A stretch of 64,000 nt of DNA, taken from assembly GCA_037957365.1 (NCBI GenBank), contig JARHVA010005354.1, positions 559,001 through 623,000 on the forward strand, in the 5' to 3' direction. Shown piece by piece: positions 34,571-47,002 of the stretch. The DNA is from Torreya grandis. Taxonomy: Eukaryota > Streptophyta > Pinopsida > Cupressales > Taxaceae. The notes under the pieces were generated by a model, which worked only from the letters and a program-made list of their open reading frames with translations, ran no database searches and was not told the DNA's origin. Position 1 is the first letter of the stretch, and the number at the start of each line of letters is the position of its first letter. Position numbers and translations under genes: made by a program.

Positions 34571-36169
34571 TCTAGCAATCTGAATTATGTTTACTCTAAC
34601 TATAACCAAGATAAAGATCCCAACTAAATAAGCTTATGACTTTTAGAAAGGGGGAAATTAAAATTTGGCATTAATTTAAAGATTGGGCATATCTTTGTGT
34701 TTTGAGTCTTTGGGATAAAGGTATGTAATCATGAACCATTCTGGATATTATCACAATTGAATACTTTCACTAGGTATGTGGAAGTTGCTCTCAGAGTAAT
34801 TCATGAAAATTTAGAAAGTTTAATTATTATTTGGATCAAATTCATTTATCACATTAAACACCTATTAGAAATGACAATTATATGGTATAAGTGTAGTTGG
34901 TAGGGATGTTCTGGTAATGATTTGTTTTATAATTCTACTAGCTCATTGGAGTTCCATCTCTTCTCTTTCCATTCAAGAATAAAAGAAGAAAAAAATTAAT
35001 GAGTTCAAAAGATAAAAATAAAATCTAAAGAAAATCAAAAGGCTCACATGATGAAATAAAGTCAATGTACCACACATCATGATTAAGATAAAATGATGGA
35101 AAGAGGAGAAAGGAGCTTAAGGTATCTCTATCAGGGATATGGACACCTGGCTAGCAACAGAGTAATCCCAGATCTTACCTTGATTTAATAACCTTTAATA
35201 GATACTAGAACAAAAAATATTGCTTCATAAATCCTTTGAAAACTCATAATGGTAGGGGATACATGAATCACACATTTGAGACACATAAATCCAAAAAATT
35301 GGAAGGCAAGTATGTTATGTGAATCAATATAGGAGTCTATTTCATATTTTTGATCTAAGTATTCTTTGATGACACACTTCATGATTGATTTAAGGATTGC
35401 TAACCAAATTTCTAAGTTCTTGAATACTCAAGAGTATTCCCCCTGTGAGTTACCATTTTTTGTATCCAACACACCCCATTTCTAAAAGTGAGGACCCCTA
35501 TTCAAAATTATGCAAATCTATGTTATAAATTGGACATTCAAATTAATCAAGAACTAGTTCTAAATAACTTGTGCTGATATAGCTTACATGGGTCTATTAG
35601 TACATATTCTTCATTTGACTTCATCTAATGTTTCTAAAGTTTGATTTTTATGTTTCCATGATGTAGGTTTAATGGGTCTCATTAGTGTGGACATTGTTTA
35701 GGATTTTACACCTTAATGCTAAATTGACTCTATTTTTTACTAACACTTGGTCTCTTATTTATTAAATTGATTCTATATTTAAAATCATGTTGAAACCTTA
35801 GCCTAATTTATTTAGCCTAAATTTCTTTCTAAATAAATTCAAAATTTATGCAGGGTCAAAATTACTAGAAAGAACTTTATTATATTATAAACTTACTTTA
35901 AGATTTTAGCCTAGGTCCTTATCATATTTATTAATACAAAAAAGACTTAGTATAAGATATTTATGCTAGGACCTTTATGTCTTATGGTTCATGAGGACTA
36001 AATTAACAAGGTCACTCTTTTATTATGTTTTTAACTTAGCTTAAAAATATATATTAAATTTTAATCATGATTTTTAACATGATAAAACCTTAGCCTGAAT
36101 TCTTTATGCTAAGTCATTTAAAGTCTCCAAAACACTTTTGAATTTAATTTTATGCTTGCATAAATGGAC

Positions 36170-37170
36170 AAACCTAAAGGTGATAGGTGGAAAGATATCA
36201 ATGCCTCAAAAAGAGATCAACGACATAAGATAAAGGTCTAAAGTCAAAAGGTCAAGCACCAAGATCTACGATGCACATTAATTTTCACACTAGAGATCTA
36301 ATGATGTGAGATCAAAGTTAAAATATCAAAAGTTTAAAGAGCACTACGAGAGTGACAATTGTCACCATCTTAGGGGAATCTTGAAGATATAATGGTCTAT
36401 TGGCCCTTCCCTAGAGTTAACAAGTCAATAGATCAAAGTCCCTATGGAGTTACCAAGTGGCACATGCATAGAGTAGAGGGTCTTAAGGGAGTGACAAGTC
36501 TCAAATATTGCAAGAGTCAATTAAGTCAAGTACCTAAGTTCTAAAGTACATGTTAACACATATACTAAAGATATAATGATGCATAATCAAGATCAAAGTA
36601 GTGAAGGGTTTTCAAAAGTGATTGTAGTGGTGATAAGTGTCATCATTGTGGGAGCACCTAATAGAGATCCAATGACCTACGGGTGAAAGTAGGGTAAACA
36701 ACTCGAGGATGCCAAGAATGAATAGGGGATCAATAGATGGAAGAACCTTGGAAATTGATAGTAAATCAATATTTTATGCTTGATCTTAGATTTATAAGAT
36801 TAATAGACTGTGTTGATCTATATAAGTAGGATCAACGGTCTAAGATCAATATAGACTTTTCAAAGGTCCAATAACTATGGAGAATCTACCATGTGGCATA
36901 AAGGTGTTCGATCTAAGATTATAAGGTAAAACAAAGAACCCTAATGAACTACTAAGTGGCATACTGGCATTCAATCATGTATAATTAAGATCAATAGAGT
37001 AGTTTACTTCATCTAATTGACATCAATGGTGCAAATTAAGACATGCCTTTCAAAAGTCTCATAAATAATAAAAAGCTACCATGTGGCATGTTTTCATGAG
37101 CTCAAAGATGAATATTAATGGTACAAAATTGATCCATCTTGAGGGAATATGAAGTAAGGAAACATGTCCA
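36170..37170 (+). repeat. Degenerate TACCATGTGGCA repeat region in element B
   Basis: TACCA(A/T)GTGGCA occurs at about 36,450, 36,888 and 37,078, with a diverged form at about 36,952, each time near AAGATCAA and ATCTAAG-type words. It looks like an old tandem array of long units. Confidence 0.45.
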
Positions 37171-37531
37171 AAGGCAACAACGGTCACTTTTTTTAAATCA
37201 AATTGATATCTTGGCATGGGCATTGCCACATATATAGAACATATAGATCTTTTGATACTTAAGCCTTTGGGTTTTAGAGTTAAATTAGATAAGGATTATT
37301 CCTTTGTCAACTAAGTTTGTTTGACATTTTAAGAATGAATATTTTGTTCTATAAAGGTATGGCAACATGCAATGCACAATTATGATTAGATTAATCATAG
37401 TTAAATAGTGTCATTGGTTCTGAGGTATTGACAAAGGGATTTTTGTCCTTCATATGTGTCTAAATTTGATTTGAATGTGGCTAAATTAAAATATCTGATG
37501 GGTTGCTCTCATAACATATGAGAGAAGGTAT

Positions 37532-38608
37532 TGTCATATATTTAGTTTTCATGCAATTTGAGCTATAATTGTAAAAGTTACCCTTCTTTACACATGCACA
37601 TGTTGCATAGTTTTTCTACAAAGGCTAACTTAAATTGATAATTGTAAGTAGAATATTATATGATTTTAACCATAGTTACAACTCAAGTTTAGACTATCAC
37701 ATGTAATGAGTTTGTATGAACTTGGAGGATGAGGCAACCCCTTCCCCAAGCCTATTTAAACCATTATAATCCACTAGTTTGAGGGGTAAAAAAAATTCAA
37801 TATACAGGAGCAACATCAAATTTGATTGTTAGTGAATGTGTTGTGTATACTCTCTCTAATTTATATGTAATTAGGCTTATCTTATTTTGGTAATGTGATT
37901 CAATAATGTGAAAAGCTACAATGAATTCTTTCTTATTTTGATTGATACATTAGTCTTAGATGTTCAATAGAAATTGAAGGATTAGTAAATTATATTGATT
38001 ACTTAAAATTAAGTTGATTGATTCATGTTATTAATTGTGTATGAGTTTCTTCTTTTGATATAGTTTTTTTATGTGTGAAAAAGCTACCTCAGATACCTCA
38101 TTAGATCAAGATATAATATCTTGATTAAGGGTGTGCAATAGCTTCTCTAAAATGGGTAACCTTTGATTGAGACTTGTGAGTTTCCTATATTAGTATCCCC
38201 GTTAAGACATGTCTAACTATTAGTGTGAAAAAGATGCTTGCAATAGGCATAGGTTTTGAAATCACTTATCCATTTAGAAACTAGCTAGAGAGGTGATTCC
38301 TAAAAACATAAAATCTTCTTTTATGCCTTACCCTTCACTCATTTTTTGAGTTTTTTTTATATCTACCCACTTTAGATTAGCAGCCATCCATCCATCCAAC
38401 TCACATAGGAATTCATCACTTTTAAAGAGACCACACCTCCATCCAAAAACCCCTATCAATAACCTGCATGCCCTTTCAACTATTCCATCAACAGGTTGTT
38501 CAAACTACATACCAGCAACTCATGTCCTAGAGAGGAGTTCTTATCCATTGAGATCCTAAAATGTTAGAGGCTACCTCTTTAACTATGGTGTGTATGAAAC
38601 CTATATCA
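37532..38608 (+). repeat. Element B 3' LTR
   Basis: It starts TGTCATATATTTAG and ends ATCA, matching 19,326-20,414, with a TATA-like TATTTAAA at 37,753-37,760. Confidence 0.85.
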
Positions 38609-39448
38609 ACATGACCAACCATAAAAGGAACTATATAAATAAAACTAACTAAATGACTAGATTCATAATAAACATAAACTAAAGATTCAACTTGACATAA
38701 ATATAAACCTAAAAATAACTTAACATAAAATAGGTCAAGCTTTGAGTCTACCAATGCTAAATCTTGGTGTTGAAAATCTAGATCTATCAAAAAAGTTGTT
38801 CACATTTCAAAGAAATGTGACAAAGTTATAAGCTAAGGTGTGTTGCTATGGAGGAATATGTGTTTATTTATATTCCATGAAAATTACAATAAATTCATTG
38901 AACAAAATTTGAATTCAAAAGATGTCAAGTTGGGTAATCCTAAATTCACCTCTATAATTATTCACCAAATGTTAAATTTTATATCCTATCATCAGACCAT
39001 TCATAAGTAGCTTTCAGTAGGTGTGGAATGTTAGAACATGCTAGGGAAGATGAGATATCTTGGCAAGTTAAAAGGTAAATTGGATTAGGCACACAATGCA
39101 TAGATGAGTCTATAGGCTCATAAAACTACATGATGTTGTCAATTAGACTGTAAAATTAATATGAATCTATCTAGAAGGTCACAAAACAATGTATAGTGGG
39201 AGCCACTAGGTGAGAGGATGAATTTATCCAAATGTGATCAATTCAATCAGTATACAAAGCCTATGATAGTCTCAGAGTCACTTGAATTATAGATAATAAT
39301 GCCACACATGAGCCAAAAATCACAAACTTGTAGGAATGTTTGGTAATTATCTGTAAATTCTTCAATAATTATTCCTTATTCATAAATAGGGGTGAATAAT
39401 GAATCAACTACCCCTACTCTCTATTTATCCTTACATTAGAGAAACCTA
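38609..39448. other. Unassigned stretch, probably copia interior
   Basis: It lies between element B and a minus-strand primer site, so it could be the first part of a Ty1/copia interior read leftward. No protein family can be recognised. The open frame on the - strand at 38,527-38,790 resembles nothing I know and overlaps element B's LTR. Confidence 0.3.
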
Positions 39449-39459
39449 CTCTGATACCA
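39449..39459 (-). other. Primer-binding site, initiator-Met type
   Basis: On the - strand TGGTATCAGAG stands five bases from the LTR end. This is the usual plant Ty1/copia primer site. Confidence 0.7.
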
Positions 39460-39464
39460 AATCT

Positions 39465-39800
39465 TGAAGAAGATCAGAGTTTCACAGTAGAAATAACATA
39501 AAAAATAGATAAAGAATAACAATATATTATTCATACTATGTTTTATTTCATATGGGCAATACAATTATATAGGAAATGTCTTTCCTATAATAAGGGAAAT
39601 CATATATCTACCATAATCTCCATATCTCCCTATAATCTCTCATACAAATAACCAATCCACTATAAATGAAATATATTGTTATTATAATATATTTTTATAA
39701 CTACTAAACACTAATAAAACTAACTCGTATATTATTTTTATTATTCATTAAAATAATATAACACACTAAACTCTATTAATGTATCATTGTTCATCTAACA
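39465..39800 (-). repeat. Ty1/copia-type 5' LTR
   Basis: On the - strand it starts TGTTAGATGAACAATG and ends CTTCA, giving 336 bp with TG...CA ends next to an initiator-Met primer site. A TATA box (CCTATATAAT on the - strand, 39,564-39,573) is in the expected place. The partner LTR was not found in the window: the copy is truncated to the left or cut by later events. Confidence 0.7.
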
Positions 39801-41690
39801 ATAATTATGTTATTAAAAATTAATAATATGAACATACCTTAATGGGTTTCTCACATATGTGATGTGTTCATGTGTTTCATGCTTACGTGGATAGTTGTTT
39901 ATGCATGCTAGATTTATATGCTTGTTTGAATAGTCTATGATTACTTATGATAAATTAATAAGAAAGTTTTTTGAAGACTTATTCACCCCCATCTCAATCA
40001 TTTTAATTCTAACAAAACTTTGCATTTTCCACTTTGGACATTTGGTCCTGGTTCTGCAAGATGCCAACACATGACATTATCACCCTATTTATTTATATTT
40101 GTCATCCATGATTTATTTCCCATTTATGCAGGATATAGGTTAACATGATGTTTCCATGTAGATGATTGTCATTTTTTTGGATGGTCCTTGGGTTTTGACC
40201 ATGTACCTATACCAAATAAGATGCATCTTTATAATATGTTGACACTTAGAACAATCACATTAATCTACTTAGTTGCATATTTTGTAATGTATTTCTTGTG
40301 TTTTCAAGTTACGATCTAATAAATTGCTACAACATGGACAATTATTAATACTTTAGATGGTCATTGAAGGTCAATTTACTACTATATATATTAATAAGTT
40401 GATGGCACGTAGATGACTCTCACTTATCTAGATGATTGTTGAGCATTGGAGAATGTGTCATAGTGTAAAATTCATAGATGAGTATGATGCAAACACATGT
40501 ATGGTACTCACTTATATAGATGAATCATGTATGTTGTAATCTATGATTTTACTTGTTAGTAATGGATGAGTAGGATCATGACAATTGGCATGATCTTGGT
40601 TATTTGTATGTCTACCAAGGTTTGAAAATTATGTGAGCTAATGCATAATTATTTATGGGTGAGATGTAAATGTTTGTCATGGTATCATTAATCTAAATCC
40701 TTGATGACATTCAAGACCTATATGTTAAAAATAATAAAATTGATTACATAAAATGATGACAAGTGGAACCATCCTATTAATCAACATAGTCATGAAGTGT
40801 CTAAGCCTAGAATGTTGTTGCATAGGTTGTGAGTAGACATGATGATCACATGTGGATGGTTATCACTCTTTAAGATGACCATTAAGGATGAAGGCTTGGA
40901 TGAAGATATGAATAGATGATATTAATAAAAGTGTCTAAGTCTCATGAATCTAGATGTTCACAGATAAATAAATAATTAGGAATTTCATACTATAAGGAGA
41001 GAGTTAACATGATTTTTACACTTAGATGACATCATTTTATTGGTTGCTTGATTTTCTAAATACATATCCACTCTTTGTTTTAATAAATTTTAGGTTCAAA
41101 ATAGATGTGGTCAAAAGTGATGTCATTTTATAAAGTCAACATGACTTGAAAAACAAAAAAATAAATTTAGAAAAATAAGAATTATTTTATTATTCCAAAT
41201 AATTAAAACCCAAATTCTATAATTGTCTCAAATTTAAAAGACTAAAAATAATTCCAACAATAATGCACATTTAGGATTTTAGACTAAAGGTCATGAGATA
41301 ATAATCAAATTGATTAAAAAAAACTATATTTTTGAATTTTAAGGTTTATATACCATATTAGTTATGAATCATGAAATATTTATCTCAAAGTGTGTCCTCA
41401 TTGAAATTTTAAAAATGGGGGTGTGTTGGTCACAAAAAATGGAAACTTGGTGGTGGGTGGGGGGGGGGGGGTGTAAAATAATCCAAAGTATTTGAGAACC
41501 CAAAATATTAGTTATATACATCATGATAATACTAAAAACTTTACATGAAACAAATATATTGTAAAGATAAACTAAACTTCAACATATCTATGAAATATAA
41601 TAACCATTTCCATTTATTAGACAATGTGTTATTATGTTGAGAATATTTCCCCTTACTATGATAGTTTTAACAAAGATCAGACAAAAGCTA
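39801..41690. other. Unassigned AT-rich stretch with G13 run
   Basis: No coding remnant is seen. Between about 40,140 and 40,900 words such as GATGATTGTCA and GATGGTCATT recur loosely. A run of 13 G lies at 41,459-41,471. By position it could be the 3' part of element E (- strand), but I cannot show an LTR. Confidence 0.35.
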
Positions 41691-42474
41691 AGGTCTCTTC
41701 CCCTTTTTTTCAATTTTTTTTATTTTAGATTTTACACACAAGATTTTATGAAGTTATGTATTTATTTTCCGCCATTTATACATACATAGTCCCAATAGAG
41801 ATACCTTTGATTCCATTTTAAAAATTTCTCTACTACCAGCCAGGCATCCATAGCCCTGATAGATATTACTTGAATCGCCCTTCTTCCATGAGTTTTTTAA
41901 ACTTTTCTTATAAGAATGGTTGGCAACCACCATTGCTTGGGTGTATAAAAATTTAATTCATTATAAGTTATATATTTTACTCATATTTTATCTTTCTCAA
42001 TGTTTATAATCTCTCAAACAAATTTTAAGCATGTAAATGTGAAATTGATCTTTCAAAATGAAAGTATTTCTAAAAATTGCATGTGAAAATATCAAAGTAA
42101 ATTCCATTGTCCTAGTGAACTTATTCCATTTAAATAAAATATAAATTTAACCATGACATATGTCCCAATTTTAAGACCTCAAACACATCTAAATTAATAT
42201 TCACAAGCATCATTTAAATATGATTTTCCACCCCATTTGTAGGAGAAGTTTGGTGAATTTTATGCAAGAAGCAATCTTGACCATTTTGATTTTCAGGAAA
42301 CTAATACTAAGAAAACATGAAATCTAATATAGAAACTAGGACATATACTCTAAACATATTACTTAATTGGAACTTATAATCATTTTGAGACATCTACTAT
42401 TAGAGAAGCCATGGAATAATTCTTCAAAAACTACCGATTAACTGGAAAAACTTAATCATTATTTTGAAATTATT

Positions 42475-42850
42475 TTAAGCAAAAAACATATTTGCCCATA
42501 ATTTTAGAGATCTGATATGGCCCAAACCATAAAATGGTAAGCTTGTCATGTTATTTGATACTTTCATGTGGTCTATCCATAGGAACACTAGGTCTAAAAT
42601 TCTAAAAAAACTTGATCTTTGATATTTTATCAAACACCTCTTAATAATATCTTGGGGTTTAGTAAAGTTATGCAAATCTTTAATTCATGCATCTTCCACA
42701 TTGACAATGTTTAGTAACCATGATTAAATTTTTTCAACTTCTTCCATATACTCTTGCATGAATTAGTACATTGGCTACTTTAGATTAATGGGAAACATAG
42801 GTGGTTGTCCATACACTAATAGAAAAGGTGACACTTTGAGGGCTTATTTT
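42475..42850 (-). pseudogene. pol: Element E integrase C-terminal remnant
   Basis: Reading leftward: LVYGQPPMFPINLK, a stretch with stops, then the open piece 42,675-42,475 with HNFTKPQDIIKRCLIKYQRS and LDLVFLWIDH, ending in LPFYGLGHI. It aligns with element B's LVYGCRPIFPIMLK and KFAPLWIGPYHIL. The catalytic core is not found upstream. Confidence 0.7.
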
Positions 42851-43149
42851 TATCATGTTTTATACGCCCATAGTGTATATTTCAATAGTATATGTCATTC
42901 TCTTAGTTTTTATATTAGTCCAAACTTCAAAAATCCTTGTTGAAGTTTGGACTAATCAAAATTAGAACTTGGGTAATGGAAGTATTAACATCCTAGAATG
43001 ATTTATTTTCCTCTACTATAAATTTTATTTTTGCATCCTACTTTAGCATGTCATCAAATTGATTGAAAATATCTACAAATTCTAAGATAAACTTGAAAAA
43101 AAATTGATTTTTACAAATAAAGACTTAAGATTTTTAATGTTCTAAAAAA

Positions 43150-43780
43150 TGGAAATTTTTAAATGGCATGTAATCTCTTTAGATAAATAAATATTCATTC
43201 CTTATGATAGCATGGCCTAGTAATTTACCTTTGGTAACCCCAAAAATATATTTCTTTAGGTCTAGGGAAATTACATACATTTGGCATGTATCAACTACTC
43301 TCTAAAGTGATATACATGATCATTTGTGTATTTAGAAAAGATAGTTCAGCCAACCATATATATGATGATGAATTTTAAAATAAATCATAGAAAAAAAAAT
43401 CTATGGCCCATTAAAAAGTAGCACTTGAATTGATTACTCTAAATGGCATTCTTTTATATGCAAAAGTTCCCCACTTAGTGATGAAAGAAATCTTCATTCA
43501 TTCATAATTTTTGACCAATACCTAGTTATAACCTAAGAATCCATCTACAAAGGACATCATATCTAACCCACTTACTATATGAATTAATTCATCTAGGGAA
43601 AGAAAGGAAAAGTTATTATTTTCTAAAGCTTGGTTGAGATTATTGAAATCCACACACAATCTAATTGATCCATTTTTATTTTGTATAGGGACTAATTTGG
43701 CTACCAAAGTAGAATGCCTTATGGGAAATATAATTTTGGCCTCTAACAACTTCTAGATTTTGTTTCGAATAATATGTCCC
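43150..43780 (-). pseudogene. pol: Element E reverse transcriptase remnant
   Basis: The open piece 43,749-43,522 reads LEAKIIFPIRHSTLVAKLVP, then KNGSIRLCVDFNNLNQAL and MMSFVDGFLGYN, the RT finger and palm motifs. Further left FGVTKGKLLGHAI (about 43,200) is the end of the RT domain. The YxDD region between them is too degraded to read. Confidence 0.8.
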
Positions 43781-44319
43781 ATAATAAGGTTGACTAGTTT
43801 ATGCCTCTACCTAAAAATTTTATGTTCCTCTTTTAGTGGTATAGTTTATGTGATGACTCTAGGATATAAAACTTTTAGGTCCTCATTGGTCTAAGTGACC
43901 ACATATTTATGTTCTATTAGTAAATCCCTCATACTTTACTTCTCTTATTCTATATAATTTAGTCCAATGTTAACTATTTGGGGTCTTCATTTGTCCCTAA
44001 ATTTACCTTGGAAAAATTAGATTCATTGGTCTTATATTGTTTTTGTTTCTCATCTTGATAGTCCATGTCAAATAACTATTCTAAGGATACGCTTCCTTTG
44101 GGTATTGTGTTTTCTTTTAATTAAAGGATACCATCATTTTCCTTGTCTTATTGATTCATAATATCAATAATTTGAGACTAAAAAGGCACTATAATTACCC
44201 ATGAATCAAATAATTTGTTGGTCATCATCAAATACCTAAAAGTGGTTAACATTATCAAGAACTAAAGGAAATAGGACTAGTTCCATAGATAATTTAAGTA
44301 TTTTTATTCTTAGAGTATG

Positions 44320-44700
44320 GCCAAAATGGTTGTAGAGGTAGCCATGGAATTAATTATTTGATTCTTCTCCTTGGGTATTGATTTTATATTGAAATACTCA
44401 AATTATACTATCATATCCCAAATTTTGTGTTTATATTTCTTTATATATGATAATTTTCATTGGTAGTGACTCGTAATTTTGTCAACAACCAACTATGGGT
44501 ACCCAAACATCAATGGTTATTTGACATTATGTTTTAGTAATAATTAGATCCCTATAATTTAAGACTCATATTTTACATGGTTATTAGTGCATGGAAATTA
44601 CATTCTAAAAAAAGCAAGGTACTACCTCCCATTAGGACCAGTCAGTGCTATACCTACATGAGAGCCTTATTTGGACTAAACACCATCAAAATATAAGGTA
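44320..44700 (-). pseudogene. pol: Element E aRH-type RNase H, located before RT
   Basis: The - strand frame reads YFDGV, a stop, then GSHVGIALTGPNGR. After a gap it gives YESLIIGI, LVVDKITSHYQ, and YKHKIWDMIV followed by FEYFNIKSIP. These match element B's HFDGARPKQGLGVRIELINP and YKHRAWDLIESFEDFNIAAF. As in A and B it stands between protease and RT. Confidence 0.65.
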
Positions 44701-44809
44701 CATAATTATTAAGGACCTTAAAATTATTTTTTATGTCTTTCAATATTGGTTGTGAATGTGTAAACCCCCACATGTGATGAATAAAAGTTTATTCTCTCAT
44801 TTTTTTCAT

Positions 44810-45730
44810 TCTAATCTATGATCATATGCTTAATTTTTGGTTGTCTATCAACCCTAATTTGATTAGCTACTCATTTACAAGGAATCCACATATGTAAAAA
44901 GTTAGTAGCCATGTATCCATTTAATGTTTATGACCAGTCATGACTTAGGAATAAATTATAATCCTCAAGAATGTTAACTAATAAAATGTCAATATATGAT
45001 AGATATACAATTTAGAGGCAAAATGCATGTGAAAATTTAGAAACTATATAAAACTAGGACATGCGATTTGTCTAGATGTGGAACTACCCTTTTGGACTTA
45101 TCTAGATTCAACCCTAATATCTAATATATCCCCTTGGGTATGACATTAGCTAAGGCACCCAAGCCAAATAATAAATTTTGCATATTTCCCTAAAGATTCT
45201 AAAAGTAAATATAAAGGGTGGGACCTCAGGTTTGTATATGACCATGTTTTCATGTGCACATTTTGAGTTTTTAGTGGATGGCTTACTAGTAAAATCTTTG
45301 ATTAAAATATCTCTCTAATTTTTGATTTGAGTTAATTCAAGATGGGAAATATTAGACTTGATTATATTCATAACCTTAACTATATTGCAACCACTAATTG
45401 TGTATGGATTATGTTGATGTTGATGATCATTTACATTAGGAGGAGGTCAATTGTTATTAGTATTTAGATCTAGACAATTATCTATGTTTTTATTTAGAGG
45501 AATATAAGTTGTGGTAAATATTTAATTCTTATTTCTTAGATTATAATTGTTCCTCTAAAATTATTGAAACCCATGAAATTCATCTATGTTATCTTATGGA
45601 TCATTTTCATCCTTAATAGGGAATGGAAAATCATATGTTTCAAATTCCATGGTTGTAATATAAGTATTAAAGGCATAAATTATCGATGGATCAGGTTGAT
45701 TTGGGACTACCTCATATATTTCCATCTCAT
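44810..45730 (-). pseudogene. pol: Element E gag end and protease remnant
   Basis: At about 44,990-44,840 the - strand reads LEDYNLFLSHDWS, LNGYMATNFLHMWIP and VANQIRVDR, the counterpart of element B's GYGLLLSRD and LNGYLSTNFSYIWI. At 45,730-45,300 it reads through a segment homologous to element B's gag-PR linker at 21,880-22,150 (shared GATGAAAATGA, and clusters of Asn and Pro codons). Heavily broken. Confidence 0.6.
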
Positions 45731-46997
45731 TTGAAATATATCAAAGGTAGAAAAAAATTATATATAATCCAGTTGATCATGTTGGGTAGTGCTCTGGACC
45801 CTACACTAACTAGGTAAGACTGCCTCACAAATATCTATCTTAGTTAATCATTGGGTTAAGGGTTTAAATTATTACCTGACCTATTAAGTGGTCTATTATA
45901 TATTTTGAATGAAAATTTAATATTGGATACCTATCATATATTATTCCATGAGTATTTTTAAATGCTCAAAAACTCATTACTAAGATTCTTTACCATACAT
46001 TGGATGGCATCTAACTCAATTTTGGTGGAATAAAAAGTTATCCACTTTGTGGTAAAGGTGTTGAATAGGACTAAATATTTATTATGATTGTGTTAATTAG
46101 ACAAATGTGTAGGATGGTTCAGAAAACTTAGGTTCTGATTTGGTACAACATAAGTCATCAATAACTAATGAAAACCTAGTTTTGATTATTTGTTATAACA
46201 TATTGATTGGGATTTGGAATAGGATTAAGGAGTGGGAACTTTAAATCAATGTTGGTATAGATTGTAATGGAGGATTAAACTACCTATTAATTTTAATATA
46301 TTCACATAGGGACTTGATAATTTATTAAAGTTCGTATCTCTACAAAGGAGTACCACAATCATTAAGGCATTTTTATACATTTCAAGTGTTAAATACATAT
46401 AGGGGAGGTTAGTATAGTGTTATCTCAAGAAATAAAACTCAAATAAACACACTGAAATCCTAGCACTTCTAGCCTAGACACTAGGGAGAGCTTAGGCAAC
46501 AAGAAAACATATGAAAACACAATAAAAACTTAAAAGAATACACTCTTTTACCTTTCATGGAGATATAAATGGCTTGTTAATTGGATTGTTTAGTTTTTGA
46601 ATCAAGAAGTCTTTGATAATTAAGCTTGATTAGCTCATTTTCTCCTTTTCACCTTGGCTTTGATTTCTTGGATTAAAATTTGGGCATGGTAAAATTTTGC
46701 ATGAGGCTTATGGAGGAAATCTTACATAATAAATCTATAATATCCAAGCTTAGAAATGAAGGGGTATGGCCTTGTATTTATATAATTGGGAATTAATTAT
46801 CACCCAAGGTGAGTTAATGTTGATTTTAGGTTTGGAATGGGTTATAAATAAACCTAGGTGAGTTATGTTGAGCATTTTCATTGATGTCAAAGGTGCATCT
46901 TATGAAGGATGATGTCAAATGTGACTAAACCTAGTCTGATAGTGTGTGATACATATGAGAGTGTTGTATTGAGATAATTTGAAGGTAAATAATGTAT
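45731..46997. other. Unassigned stretch left of element D
   Basis: AT-rich, probably the 5' part of element E on the - strand, but no gag core, primer site or LTR could be identified. Confidence 0.3.
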
Positions 46998-47002
46998 TGT
47001 GG
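46998..47002 (+). repeat. Target-site duplication of element D, left
   Basis: TGTGG directly before the LTR, repeated at 61,362-61,366. Confidence 0.85.

Larger units (their letters stand above)
34399..37531 (+). other. Element B 3' non-coding region
   Basis: No gene is seen. It holds a TTTCCTACTTTCTTAGTTTAG-type array at 34,425-34,570. A block near 35,120-35,165 (TATCAGGGATATGGACACC) recurs in element E on the other strand at about 41,830-41,865. A repeat-like stretch lies at 36,170-37,170. A purine tract GAGAGAAGG lies just before the 3' LTR. Confidence 0.6.
19326..38608 (+). mobile_element. Element B: Ty3/gypsy (Tat-type) retrotransposon, interrupted by element C
   Basis: LTRs of about 1.09 kb lie at 19,326-20,414 and 37,532-38,608. 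Between them are gag, PR, then the inserted element C, then aRH, RT, RH and INT, all on the + strand. Without C the element is about 11.2 kb. The pair of LTRs differs at roughly 11% in the part I compared. No target-site duplication could be seen: the left flank is GGTAT and the right flank ACATG. The left end lies about 8 bp from the end of element A. Confidence 0.85.
41700..45730 (-). mobile_element. Element E: minus-strand gypsy remnant related to element B
   Basis: On the - strand, from right to left: gag end, PR C-terminus, aRH, RT and integrase C-terminus, each close to its counterpart in element B. A non-coding block at 41,830-41,865 matches element B's 3' region. RH and most of INT are missing or beyond recognition between 43,150 and 42,850. 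No LTRs were found. Confidence 0.7.

Noticed and set aside
38527..38790. 87-codon open frame on the - strand with hydrophobic stretches
   Set aside because: It overlaps the end of element B's LTR, and no homologous frame is kept in the other LTR. Likely chance.
41451..41473. G-quadruplex in the G13 run
   Set aside because: It is a single mononucleotide run with short G neighbours. It may be slippage or a sequencing effect, and nothing ties it to a function.
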